Of a DNA stretch of 64,000 nucleotides, positions 22,215-34,500 are shown in pieces. Position numbers and translations under genes: made by a program. Where the stretch lies: positions 6,768,001-6,832,000 of the forward strand of contig NC_134464.1 of the NCBI RefSeq assembly GCF_047948215.1. The letters are read 5' to 3'. Position 1 is the first letter of the stretch; each line of letters begins with the position of its first letter. The notes beneath the pieces were generated by a model. That model made no database searches, was not told the origin of the DNA, and saw only the letters and a program-made list of their open reading frames with translations. This DNA is from Lycorma delicatula. Taxonomy: Eukaryota; Arthropoda; Insecta; Hemiptera; Fulgoridae.

Positions 22215-22397
22215 CGTGGTATCGAACTGTTGTACGCTGAAAAATGTGAAGCGCATAGCGATACGGCTGGAAACGTGGATGACCAGTAGAAGCGATTTGT
22301 ATCTAGATAGAATTGTGCGTAATTCGACCGTACTCTGTCCAAATAAAATATTATAACCAATCCCGTTCCGCATAAATACTCGAATGAAATTAACAAC
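22215..22397 (-). CDS. Pickpocket-like DEG/ENaC channel, TM1 exon
   Basis: This 183-nt exon follows a textbook acceptor (TTTTATTTTATTTTTTGTACAG|G). It encodes a hydrophobic stretch (LLISFEYLCGTGLVIIFYL) that fits the first transmembrane helix. Then come DRVRSNYAQFYLD and TFPAVSLC, the conserved FPAVT-C motif found just outside TM1 in DEG/ENaC proteins. The proposed donor CACG|GTATAT is not ideal; AGC|GTACAA just upstream also leaves phase 2. It is entered in phase 2, so an upstream coding exon carrying the cytoplasmic N-terminus (usually with a His-Gly motif) must exist; none could be identified between 22.4 and 31 kb. The exon ends only about 40 bp from the outer end of a hAT element. Confidence 0.78.
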
Positions 22398-25300
22398 CTG
22401 TACAAAAAATAAAATAAAATTATGAAACAATTATACGATTATTTTGAAGATGTTTACGTACTTAACTTAATTTTTGCAGAGTAAAAATATCGCTGTACGC
22501 GTATTTTTTGACATTTTGAATCAGACATTATGAAAATCTTATTCGTAAAATTCTGCAAGTGTATTTGTCGAGATTTGGGTTCATATGGTCGGGAATTATT
22601 TATTTAAATAAAATCGTTAAATCCGGCAATATTAGGAAAACTATATACTTAAATTGTTAATAATTCACACCAGAGTGTGCTTTGTAGACGGAAGGGTTTT
22701 AGACTACAGGAAAATTTACTCGTACAATTTTTTAGCTTGTCACATAGTTAACGTCATTATTAACAAAATAATAATAAGATCAAAAGGTTTTAATAAATAT
22801 TTTTCATAAAGTACCTTCTACCCGAAAATCTGAGTTTTATAAATTTCTTAAACTTGTGATCGAACGGTTTTAAAATTATTTCATATCGTTATTTAATATT
22901 TAATGTAATAATAAATATTTTACGATATATAAAAATAATATTATACGATATTATATAATATATTATATATTATTACATTATATTAATACAATATTATACG
23001 ATTGACGTATCAGACGATCATAAAACCGTTACATTATTCCTAAAAGATAACGAAATCCGTACATAAAAAATTAGGACAACAGATCTTCGCACTAAATATT
23101 TCACTTTTGCCTTAAAATACTTATGTTATTTTTAATAAATTACCTAACTGTCAAAAACATCTTCCCCGACCTTAAAAAAGAATTTTTGAAATAATAATTA
23201 AAAGATTTTCTTCTACAGGACTCGTCTCGTATTAATATTTTTAAAAACTTTACTTTCTGTGTGTTTTAACATTTACAAAAGTACTCGAATTCGTAAACGT
23301 TTATATGGCTAATTTATTTCGTACTTATTTTGTTTATTTACTTATATTATTGTTTGGATTTTAACTACTTCTAGTTTTAATTTTTCAATTAAATTAAAGA
23401 TTTTTTTAACTCGTATTAAAGATTAAAAAAAGCTTTTACCATAGGGTAAAGGGTTAAAACCCTTTTGTTTAGTTTTCTTTCATCTCGGCAAGCGAAGCAA
23501 AAGTTCTTTCTTTGTGGTTAAATGATACACCGACTCCAGTTCTTGACATGAAAACAGCATATATAAATTTCAATGAAATTATCTAGTAATTTTTGGAGAT
23601 TTTCGAGCTACAAAATTTGAGCCTTAAAAATCAAGCGTAACTGAAGAACGACTTAACCAACAGTTATCAAATTTTCACATATGCAACTTCAGATACACTA
23701 CTAGAGCGTATTTAAATTCCAATCAAATCGATGGAAAGCCCGATTTAGGTAAATGATATTTCGTACTCTTCTTACTTCAAAACGTAAAGAGAATTCATTT
23801 CCAACAACCCCCCCCCCCTACCCCAACTCACACCAAGCGACTGTAATACCATAACCTGTAAATACCGTAATTTTCTTCCAAAAGTCGCTAAAAACTATTA
23901 CCGTTTCTGCTACCTGAGGACGGTGAAAGCGGTTTGTATCCGATTCATTTTACTTCAATGGCCGAGATTCTAAGTTCTATCTCTGTAAAATAATTTTTTT
24001 TTTTAAACGTAATTAAATATCTACAATTTATTCCCTCGGAACAACGGAAAGATGCGGTGAATGTTTTTATAATTGGAGTTGAAGAACAGAAAAAGCCAAT
24101 AGCGATTAACTGTTATACATTCTGGCCGGAACCCTGTAACAGCTGCCGCTGAACGATAATGAAATCAAATGTTAGTAGTCTATGAAAAAGCTCGGAACTT
24201 GAGCTCAGAAGCTTCAGATGAAAAGCAGAAACGGTAACGATCCGCTACCGAGATCGGCTCGTGCCGAATTAAAAACGTAATTGTTGAGACAACATTTTAA
24301 AGGGAGGGGGTTGAAAAACGTTTTGAAGAAAAAATCTCAGGCTACGACAATCTTAAGCGATAAGTCTGGGGGCCTTATCGGGAGATTCTTTTTAATAATG
24401 CCGACTGAGCCTTTAATCGGCCCGAATAAAAAATAAATATACAAGTGTATAAATATAAATATATGCGAGTATTTATTTTATACGAATATAAAATAAATTC
24501 CGGCCCGAATATTTAGAAAATATATCGCGTACAAGCAGAACGTCAACGGGTTTGTTTAAATAACAAGCTCATCGTGCTTTCATCTTAGGTGTGGAATGTA
24601 CACGATTTTAATGAGGTACATTCTTCAAACATATCCGATCAAAGATTACCGGCGGTAATCGATATCAGCCGCACTGAAAAATACCCGACACTGTTACAAT
24701 TGGAAAATTGTTCGAAACAATTATTTTAAGTAAAAAAAAAAACAAAAACAAAACGTATTAGATTCGGTTCGGTTTGTCGTAATTGTAAAAATTAGTAATT
24801 TTGTGTAATCGATCTTATTTTAATTTTCACGCTAGCTAAGTTTTGTTTAAGTTTTGTCGCCGTTCTACAATGAGTTTTCAGGTACGGGTAAATCTCTTTC
24901 GATATAACCTGTACGTTTCTCATCCTGTCTACAATAATAAAACAAAATCTATTCAAAAAATACGCTATACAGTACAAACAAAAATACATAATAAATCCAA
25001 ACCTGTATAAAAAAATGTGCGACATGAATAAAACCGTTTCAGTAGAATCACAACTTACAAACGCGTATACCGTCAAAGCAACTCGTTTATTTAATTTCGG
25101 ATTCACGGAATCGTTATCGTAACGTAGATCTGCAATTATAGGTAGTCACGCTAACATTTTATCGAATATTGAACGGCTATTAGTAATTATCATCAGAAAT
25201 AAATTACGCATACGTATTACACAAAACTTTCATCGAATAGCCATTTAAAACCGCTTCCTTTGTTTCTCTCAGTATGTTTCTTCTAATAAAAAAAATACAT

Positions 25301-26340
25301 TACACATGCGATGTCGCGTTTTTTTTTTTTTACCTGACCTTTAAACGATAAATAATTTTGTAAATTTTTCAAAACATCGGTCATTCTAAATCTGTAATAC
25401 CAAATTTCTTAAGTTTCGGTTCTATATTACGTAAAACATTAAAAGAAAACAACGTTTTCGAGGGCAAGTATCTAACAAAAATAAATTTATTATATTAAAG
25501 TTAGACGGTTACAATCGATTTTTTGAACTGCCGTAGTAGTATTTTCAATCCTTTTTAAATAATTAACTTCAGATAGACGCTAGATACAAGGTGTCGTATG
25601 CGAAAACGGTTACGATGAACGGCTTACCATTTCGAGACGGATCATTAATATAAAAGCAAAGGACAGAGAAACGCTTTCGTAAAACACTAGCGTTCTACAA
25701 CTTGAAGGGAGGATCCAAATTTTACACGCGAGTTCCTATAAAAAGTTGAAATTTCAACTACTCGTTTACTACCGGTAAGGTATTACTTTAACAGATTGTA
25801 AGCGGTTCCTCTGATATCATAGACACATTTCATCGTTTAAAGACGTGCGACTATATCGAATGCGTTACCAAAATTGAAAATGTAACCGTTTGTTATATAC
25901 ACGATTTAAAATATTTTCCAAAAACCGAGCGATTGCTGTTTCGGTAGACAATTTTTGCCTAAAACCGTACTGAAAGTTTGTTAATGCTATATTCATTTTA
26001 AGAAATTTTTTGTCGATGTTTCATATTCTTTAGAAAATACGGACGATCACTCTCTAAGCGATTCAGTGGAACTATAACACGTTAAGAATTGCGGTCGATA
26101 AAGTAAATAAACTTAAAAACAGGCAGATATAAGTAACTTTGCGTTAGACTGTAAGGTAAAATACAATAACGTAAATATAAATAATGTTATTTAATACTTT
26201 ATAAAAATAAAACTGTCCTTTTACGATAATAAAATAAATCCCTCGTATTACTTACGGTACGTTGCATTATTATTTATTACTTTCTTTTACTTTTAATATT
26301 CGAGTGCAAACATTTACAGTAGCGAGTATTACGCGCGTTA
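22398..26340. other. AT-rich intron or 5' flank of the channel gene, no recognised gene
   Basis: Contains an imperfect AT palindromic zone around 22920-23000, a C run near 23812 and CpG-retaining AT-rich sequence. The N-terminal exon of the pickpocket gene should lie here or further right, but no His-Gly-containing exon with correct splice phase was found. The minus-strand open frame at 24792-25106 is not recognisable. Confidence 0.45.
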
Positions 26341-27240
26341 AGATACCCGGCTACCCGCACCAACCCTTCCGTTCCCAGTACTGCTGGGCTTTACAAGATG
26401 TCTTTCAAACCCTCTACACCTGACAACACATCGCATTCGTCGTTTTCGCCCCTGACAGGATGCCTCGGCAGACATTTCCATCAGTTACCGTCGCCTTCTT
26501 CCAACCACGACCGGTTAGCGTAACTTACAACCCTCAACTATCAAATTAACCGATTCACAGAAGCGCGATCCCCACGTCTTCCTGTAACACCGAAGGTTTC
26601 ACAAACTATTCCCGCATCTAACTTCAATATATTCTGATCGTTATTTCACCGAGTCTTTCAAACACTAAAAATACTATTCTCGTACCGACAAAACATTTGT
26701 CGATCGCGATACGATAATTTCGATATCGAATTTCCTTTAATTCGATTTATTCAAATTTCATTACTTACTCGAAAATCAAGAAAAAGATTCATAAATGCGA
26801 TAAACTTGCAACGAAAACACTCTATCTCTCTCTGGTCCGATCCGCTTTCGAGAGCGAGGACCCTTCCGCACCGCAGAGTTATCAATACATCCGTTCACAT
26901 CCTAACAGCGAATATCTCAGCTAACCGGGGCTCGATGCCAAAACGCCTATTTTGGCGAAATAATCACCCGGGTTACTACATTATTTACGTATACATAATA
27001 GCCTCAGCCACCCGACACACGGCTAACAAACCGAGAAAAGCCAGCGGTTCCAATCCCTTTCGGCTTTCCGATCGACTTGCAGATCAAAATCAGAATCAGT
27101 ACGGTCAACTTCGTACCTGGGGCAGCCGTATAAGACGCGGCACACATCATCAATGGCCCTGCACTTCGGCGATAATAAGCCGGAATTAGTCAAACCAAGT
27201 TTGGTCGATCTAACCACCGTGTCCATAATAAAAAACTTTT
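26341..27240 (-). mobile_element. R1-like LINE, 3' end fragment (second copy)
   Basis: The minus-strand frame 27226-27023 reads KCRAIDDVCRVLYGCPRYE, then VDRTD, the C-terminal zinc-knuckle region of R1-type ORF2 (C...D...H/R-VL-x2-CPRYE). It is followed by 3' UTR that shares blocks with the relic at 8040-9085. The plus-strand frame at 26806-27189 is its antisense. Confidence 0.65.
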
Positions 27241-30200
27241 TGTACGCGATAAAGGCGCCGCGTCCAAACAGAAACCGTATAATACACTGATCGGGGGATA
27301 CAGCTGATTACAAATAAACTTTTTCTAGGAAGGCAGTGAATTTTTTTTTTTTTTTAATGTAAAGAGTAAGGGCTACCAAATAATTAGGATTTCTACATTC
27401 TAAATGCAACGGGTAACCTTCGAGATGGATTTAAATTAAAAAAATACCTTTTGTTATCGCAGACAATCGGAGTAGGACGGACGAAAAATTTATAGCGGTT
27501 TAAAGGCTTATTGATGTAACTCCTTTTCTGAACCAAGATACAGCTGAGTAAAACAAATAGTCAATTTTTACAGAAAAGGTGTATATTAAATAAACTTTTT
27601 TTCGATCTGCGAACCGGATAAAAATAACTTCGACTTTTGTAAGAAGAAATCTTTTTACTAACACGCCCCAATAAAGACCTGAAATTTTATTTCGGCCAAA
27701 ATACCCCCACCCCTTTTTCCAATTTTTTAAAAAATTTAATACATTCTTTCCCCTGAAAGTAGTTTGTCAACGGGGTCTAGAATTGTAAGACCAAATACAG
27801 ACGAACATACGTCAGCTTGAAGAAAATAAATTTTTTGGACTCGGGAGCTTAACAATAAAAATTTATTTTTTGCAGATCGTTTACGATTTATCTAAACCTA
27901 TATTTTCGGTTAAATTTAAAAAAAAAATGTTTCTTTAAGGGACAAAAATAAAAAAATACCAGTATTTTAGATTTTTCTTTTGTCGTCCTATATATTTTCC
28001 CGTTATCGCATACATATATTTTCTTTTTATTTACTTGTACGAAGCATTGTGATCGCGAAAAATTTCAGTGGAAATATCCGTTTTGACCATCCCTGAATTC
28101 ATTTTGCCGAGTTTGTAAGTATTTATGTATGTATGTACGTACGTACGTACGTACGTATGTATGTATCTCGCATAAATCAAAAACGATTAGCCGTAGGATT
28201 TTGAAATTTTGGATTTAGGATTGTTGTAACATGTAGTTGTGCACCTCCGCTTTTGATTGCAATCGACTGAACCAAATGCGTCCAAAAAAGCCCAAAATCA
28301 AAAAAAAAATTGGATTTTTTCTTAACCGCAGTAATAAGCCCTCATCGATATATATTCAACGATATATCCATAAGCGGTATTTATTTTCATCGGTTCCAGA
28401 ATTATAGCAAAATAAAATTTTATTTAAAATATTTGGTCTTACAGGGGAAGGCACATCGGTTCGAATCGGATTTCATCTCCTTTTTTTAACTTTTTTTTAA
28501 TTTAAATATATCGATTTATTAATAATTAATTATTAACCTCTCGTTGTAAAAAAAACATTTACGATGAATAATTCAATAACAAAAAAAATATCAGAAGTTT
28601 ATATAACGAAATAAAATTTTATGTACTTTTCATTTTAAAAAAATGTGTAAATGTAATTTAATAGGCGTACAAGGAAATCAAGTGTCCACATCCGAGTTTT
28701 TAAATGTATTTATTTTCCTTTATTCCACGGATTACATTTAAAATATTTATACAAACTCTAATTATATCTTTTTAATTATTTTTTGCGATTTAAACACTTG
28801 ATCTTCATAATTTATTATTATATACCGATCGGAATAAAAAAATTATTTATTTACAGATTTCAAATTTTATTTACTTTCACGGATGTACATATATAAAAGA
28901 AGGTACGCGAACGAGTCAAATTTCGTAAAGACTCACGTAACCCTATCTGTATACAATATGCGAGAAATGTCTATGGTAACAACCACGTTTACTGAAAAAA
29001 ACAATGTACTATAATCATCCAATTTTTGTAAAAAAAATCTAACCTCATTTTTTATCGATTTTTGGATGGATTAGCCAGTACCGATTAAATAGATATAAAT
29101 AAACGATCGATATTTTATTTACGTGTGGCATCGGGAGAGTGAATTTATTTTCTTACGCGATTTCTAATAATCATTATTTTATAAATAAATGAAACGTACG
29201 GCAAAATATTGTATTTTGGGAACTTCTGAACAGAAGGCATAGACACTACACCAAACCGCAGAAGCCTGCTTACACTATTAACAGACGGTCCGGTTCCCGT
29301 TTGGTTTGTTTAAAATAAAAACATTACTTATTTCGTTTATAATAAACGGTAAATACCGTGTAAAATTTTTACCTTTCGTCGACGAAATTTGTATTAAACG
29401 CAAAAAAATATTTCATTCTACCGGAAATATCAAACGATCTAAAGTTAGAAAGAAATTTCTGAAAATATTTATTTTTATATTTATACAACTAACACTATAT
29501 TTGAAACTCTAATTTCGTATAATAATATTATAATACCTATAAAAAATCCCTTATAAACGCACGGAGTAACCAAAACATAACCGTGAATGCACGGAATACA
29601 CTTCTGTTTACATGAGATATCAGAATTTTGAAATAAAATACGTATCGTAAAATGAAAACAACCTACACTATCGATATCTACGAATTGTAAGCTTTACGAA
29701 AAGATACTATATGAGCGATCTAGCGGTAACGTAAAGAAATATACGAACATAAAAACTACATGCCGATATATCGGGACTCGTGTACGATATATCGTTACCT
29801 TGAGGCTTTAAAGGTTAATGTAATATTAGATTTCATAAGAAAGCTACCTATTGTAACGGGTACCACAATTCGACTTGCGGAAAATTTTAACATATCTTTG
29901 CGTTTCACATCCTCCAGATCCCAAAACCATCATGTCGGTTCAATAGTTTATATATATTTCACTTTCTTGTGAACACGATAACCGCTGTAATTTTGTCCCG
30001 ATCGCTTTCAAATTGATGCGTAAAATATAACGACCCAAAATCTCAGTCGCGTTCGGTAACGGGAAAAATCGGACCGTTGTGGTGGAAATGGGGGGGGCTT
30101 TTTCGAAAAAACAATTATCGCTATAACTTTCTTATTACATAAAATATCAAATTCGTTTAAAATTCCTACTATTCTTTGGATAAGGGTGTAAAACTTTCTA

Positions 30201-31920
30201 AGCAAAGTTTATCATATCGCCAACCGTTGTCCCAGGGGTTGGAAAAATGGGATTTCAAACACACAAAAATGTCATACCTCTGCTCAGACAAAAAAAAAAT
30301 CATACCGCTTTAACGCTCGGTTTAAAGTGGTCATTAGTCCTCTAAACATTACCTAAAACTTTTATCTTAAACAATTTTTGATATGACCAACCCTTACAGC
30401 AAGGGATGACCAAACTTTTATACACACACACACATATATATATATTTCTTCAATATACTGTTAGGACTGGACTATCATTACTTAGCCTATAATTTTTTTA
30501 ATTTTTGACTTTAATGTAATATTTTTTTTTAACCTCTTACGATGGCTTTTAAGTAATATCAGGAGGTTATCTCAATATGCTGGTAAGGTGGATTTTATTA
30601 ATTCTTAATATTATTTAATTAATTTATTATCCGGAGAATCTGATTTTGGTTGTAAGTACATTTTTGATTTATTACTTGCAAGTGCAGATTTTGATATGAA
30701 ACAACGTTTATAAAATTTTCCTTTGTAGATAAATAAAACGCCTAGATTTAAGTATTCGCTAACCCTTGTTTTCCATAAATGAAAGTTTTAAATCTTGTAT
30801 TTCAGAGCTCTACGATAAACAATAACTTGTGTTTTTATAGTTTTCACTTGTAAACTGTAATTACAAAAATCAAAGAACTCTTATTTTTGTTTGAACATCA
30901 GATCACGAGTCGGCTGAAATGTTAACGTCAACGTAAAAAGCATCGATATACATCGCTGTATCTGTAACCCTTCCCTTACCGATACGCAAGCCACGCTGAC
31001 CTTTGTCATTCGTGATGTTACATATAAACAACGAAAGATAAAATTTCAAATAACAGTATCATTAATCTACGCGTAACATGATATTAATGTAATTTCAAAA
31101 CTAAAAGTGTACGAAACGGTTTTTACTTATAACCGTTAAATACACTTTTGTAGTTATAGTATTTGACGCAAAATAAAAATATTGTCTTTGAACAATTCAG
31201 CTTACAAACCGCTCAAAAGAAAAAAATTAAATCTTATATCCTATTAAACTTCACTATTTTTATTATTCTTGAGAATTTCAGACCTGTAGCAATAAAGTAA
31301 ATTACATAAAAAAGTACCCGCTTTTTTTATCGGGTTACAAGTTAATGAAATTTCAATATTTAGTAACTTAGTTTATATTAAAAAAAATATCATTTAAGAA
31401 AAGAGCTTTTGCATACTTAAGTTTGTCAACGCTCAATTTCAATTAAAAAGAATACACTTCAGCTTTGAGTAAAGAGGCAAGATTATTTTTATACGACTAT
31501 GAGGTTCAAGAACACAGATGGAAAAAGGGTTGGTTATAAAGGAAGGAAGAATTTCTATTAAAATTACTGGTAAATTGTCAACAAGAGTAATCACTTCGCT
31601 GTAATATACGGTAACACAGCTGTTCACAGAAGACAATGTAAGTATAGTGTTATATGCCGGTATGAAAGATAGTTCTTTTCTAATAGACGGTTGAAATTCC
31701 CACTTAATTTAATGGAAAATCCCTTTTTCCACTGAACTTTTAATCGGATATATTATAATTTTATATTATCTTATTTATATTATTATTATCTTATTATATA
31801 AGATTATTATAATATTATTTTTATATTATATTATCTTAATTATTATATAATTTTCTTCAAATACATTGTACTCTCCATAATTACACAAGAAAGACAAGTT
31901 TTTAATCAGAGTTTCATTAG
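27241..31920. other. Repeat-rich sequence without a recognised gene
   Basis: Holds a GTAT/GTAC microsatellite at about 28121-28167, followed by a segment that reads like an interspersed repeat of unknown class (28170-28340: AAAAACGATTAGCCGTAGGA onward). Repeat-like A-rich sequence follows near 29860-30420, a CA/TA microsatellite at about 30423-30450, and an AT-only stretch at 31740-31860. Short open frames here (29306, 29760, 30008, 31439) show no family features. Confidence 0.45.
28121..28167. repeat. GTAT/GTAC tetranucleotide microsatellite
   Basis: Alternating blocks of GTAT and GTAC units, the centre being a run of pure ACGT-phase GTAC units. No gene is attached. Confidence 0.85.
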
Positions 31921-31924
31921 ACGG

Positions 31925-31930
31925 TTTATT
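31925..31930 (-). terminator. Candidate polyadenylation signal of the hydroxypyruvate isomerase gene
   Basis: AATAAA on the minus strand (TTTATT on the plus strand), about 170 bp past the stop codon of the isomerase frame. Position and sequence are suitable; no further evidence. Confidence 0.45.
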
Positions 31931-32098
31931 AAAATTTTATTTTAGAAGGAACAAATAATATTATATATAATAGGTAAAACATTCAGTATTTAATTATACA
32001 TAATTACATGTAATTTAAGAAAAAAAATTGCACCCGATCAATATTTTTCCTAAATTTAAATCATGCAAATTACACATTTAGTCGATCACCGATCGACC

Positions 32099-32896
32099 TC
32101 ACAACTTATACCCAAAATCATGTACCCAATTTATATTTTTAATAGAGTCATCTCTTGTATTATATTCAAGCCCGATGTAATCATTAACACCATAAGGGGT
32201 GCCTTCTATAATTTTAAAAATATAATTATAATTTATTTCACCAGGAGAATCTGGCTCATCTCTATTTGGTACTTGTGCGACTTGTATATGTCCCGTATAC
32301 GGCATGAATTCTCTAATGTTAATAGTTAACTTGCCCGTTATAAGTTGTAAGTGAAAAATATCCAACTGTAATTTTAGCGAGTCGCTATCGATTTTCTTTA
32401 AAATATTTATACATTTTTCATAATTATTAAGATAATAACCGGGTAATGAATACGGATTGATAGGCTCGATTAAACCGGTTATTCCCTCGACTTCCAATAG
32501 TTTTGAGGCCATACTTAAATTCTTCTCATAAGTATCATCGTTTTCTGCAGTCGGGTTATGGACTACCCCTGCCATAATATGAATTTTTTTGCACTTCAGT
32601 GCTTTAGCGTATTTAATAGATAAATCGATACTCTTTTTAAATTCTTCTTCTTTACCGGGAATCGCAGCAAAACCAAATTCACCTTTTTTGTTATCACCAG
32701 AAAATACATTTATCATAATTTGTTCGACATTCGCACGGGTTTTAGCTTCAACTACTTCATCTATTTTATAATCGTATATGTTTCCAGATTCTACAGCTTT
32801 AAAACCAGCTTGCTGTGCCAAAGCGTATTTTTCTATCACTGAAGTTGTTATTTCTTGAAAAAGAAACGATAAATTTGCAGCGAATTTCAACACCAT
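32099..32896 (-). CDS. Putative hydroxypyruvate isomerase
   Basis: Intact 265-residue frame of the hydroxypyruvate isomerase / xylose-isomerase-like TIM barrel family, close to the usual length (about 260-280). The enzyme interconverts hydroxypyruvate and tartronate semialdehyde; in animals its exact role is less clear. Visible landmarks: FAANLSFLFQE near the start, GFAAIPGKEEEF (75-86), KKIHIMAG (103-110), GLIEPINPYS with candidate catalytic E144, LQLDIFHLQ with D179/H182 in metal-binding position, TGHIQVAQVPNRDEP with H203, and GLEYN with E244. The whole protein is one exon. The ATG sits in a good context (AAAATGG), and 30 bases upstream a strong splice acceptor (TTTTATTTTCAG|GG) suggests a non-coding first exon. 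The next gene is far away on both sides, so it stands alone. Confidence 0.93.
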   Translation of the reverse strand: MVLKFAANLSFLFQEITTSVIEKYALAQQAGFKAVESGNIYDYKIDEVVEAKTRANVEQIMINVFSGDNKKGEFGFAAIPGKEEEFKKSIDLSIKYAKALKCKKIHIMAGVVHNPTAENDDTYEKNLSMASKLLEVEGITGLIEPINPYSLPGYYLNNYEKCINILKKIDSDSLKLQLDIFHLQLITGKLTINIREFMPYTGHIQVAQVPNRDEPDSPGEINYNYIFKIIEGTPYGVNDYIGLEYNTRDDSIKNINWVHDFGYKL

Positions 32897-32928
32897 TTTG
32901 TTTTATCCTCTGCTTTATCTGTTTAAAC

Positions 32929-32935
32929 CCTGAAA
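32929..32935 (-). other. Splice acceptor in the 5' UTR of the isomerase gene
   Basis: Minus strand TTTTATTTTCAG|GGTTTAAAC with the AG at 32931-32930, 33 bp before the ATG. It implies at least one upstream non-coding exon and argues against a simple processed retrocopy. Confidence 0.6.
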
Positions 32936-34500
32936 ATAAAACAAAAAACACAACAATAGAAAATAAGGCTTAATGAAAGTAACTTTAAAATTATAAAATG
33001 CATTTAAAAATAGAATATTTTATCGTTGAAATTATTATTAATAAAATTATACAACTTTAAAATCCTAATTACATGTACATTAGAAAAATCCTACTTTGAA
33101 AATTTCCGGTCTAGATGAACAATTATAGTTCACAACCATAAACAGAATACTGGATATATTCAAGTATTTTCCTTGAAGTAGCCTGAAGCTGATCTCGGAA
33201 AACCCTTTAATATCTGGAGGAAAAGCAATTTTCATGCAAAAATCATTGAATAGTAACATCCTCATCTCATCTTCGGTAAAGATAAATCAATCACCCAAAC
33301 AACTATGAGGAAAATGGCTCTTCACTCAATTTTTTTATAGCGGTTTGGCTCATATTGTGGTCCATTAGTAAAATGTCTTTTTCTTCCCTTACGGTCAGTA
33401 GCGAGTATCGCTAAAGGGTAAGCGATAGTGAGGAAGGGTCACATCACCGGTGGGACTGAGGACAAACAGATACCCACTGGATCAGTGTTAAGGGGATATG
33501 TTTCAGTTACAGGGTCTTAAGTATTTTTACGCTTAGGGGAGTGGACTTTACTGATGGAGCTGTCTGAAAACAATGTCTTCTTATGAATAACAATATAAAA
33601 AGCCCAACCTAGATCTGGAATGCATAACAGATAAAATTGGACTTCCTAATTTATCCTAATAAACAGGCACATGCACATTCCATTAATAGAGACAATTAAT
33701 TACACTACAGAATCCAACAAAATATGATCTTCAGCCCGTACATGAATAAAATGAATATTCTAATGCTATTTGGATGTAGCTACAGGCTTCTATTTTAGAC
33801 ATTTCCCTCGGGTCCAAATTTTTTTACGCTAACCTTGATATTCAATTACTAACTACCCATAACTGTTTTCTTTCAAATATCGGTTCATCTGAAGAGTTTT
33901 AAACAGTAACTTCAAAGGTGGTATTATGAGACAACATTTCCACAAAATGACAATGAACAAGCTGTTTCAATAAAAATCCTTTTGAAAAGAATAATAACAC
34001 TTCAAAATAATAGTACTGCATTGTAGTAGTTTTATAATATATTTTTTATGCGTAAACATATAGAGTATAATGTGTGGATTTAAAAAATGGTTGCATATAA
34101 ATTCTCAAATCGATTAATTGATTTTGAAGTTAAGTACGAGCTGAATATGCAAAAACATATATATTCATAAAGTATTTTGCTACAGTATCGGGAAAAGCTC
34201 ATTGTTCCATCTTAAAGGTGATTAACAAATACAGCACAATTACAGTCAATTCTGTGAACAGCAGAATTCATTTAGCTGAACTGAAAAAAAAATTTATTTG
34301 CCATATTTTGTCAAAAAATATACCCTAAGATTTTCACAAGGAGTGATTTCTCATAACATGAAAGTAAAGATGGAAAGTTCTTTTCGTGAACTCCAGTCAT
34401 CTTAAATTATGTTGCTGTAATGATAGTAACCAAGATCTACTTTGCAAGGAGAAAGGTGTGCTTAAAATATGAAACGCTATACCTACCCGTCAGAAAGCAG
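32936..34500. other. CpG-poor sequence, no recognised gene
   Basis: Upstream side of the isomerase gene. A 61-codon minus-strand frame at 33080-33265 has no recognised domain. A slightly GC-richer patch at 33380-33560 looks like an old repeat but cannot be classed. Confidence 0.4.

Noticed and set aside
24792..25106. 104-codon minus-strand hydrophobic frame, tested as an N-terminal channel exon
   Set aside because: No His-Gly motif, no compatible phase-2 donor and no match to DEG/ENaC N-termini.
29550..29620. Minus-strand IHGY stretch, tested as the missing first exon of the channel gene
   Set aside because: Surrounding residues do not fit the family and no acceptable donor of the right phase follows.
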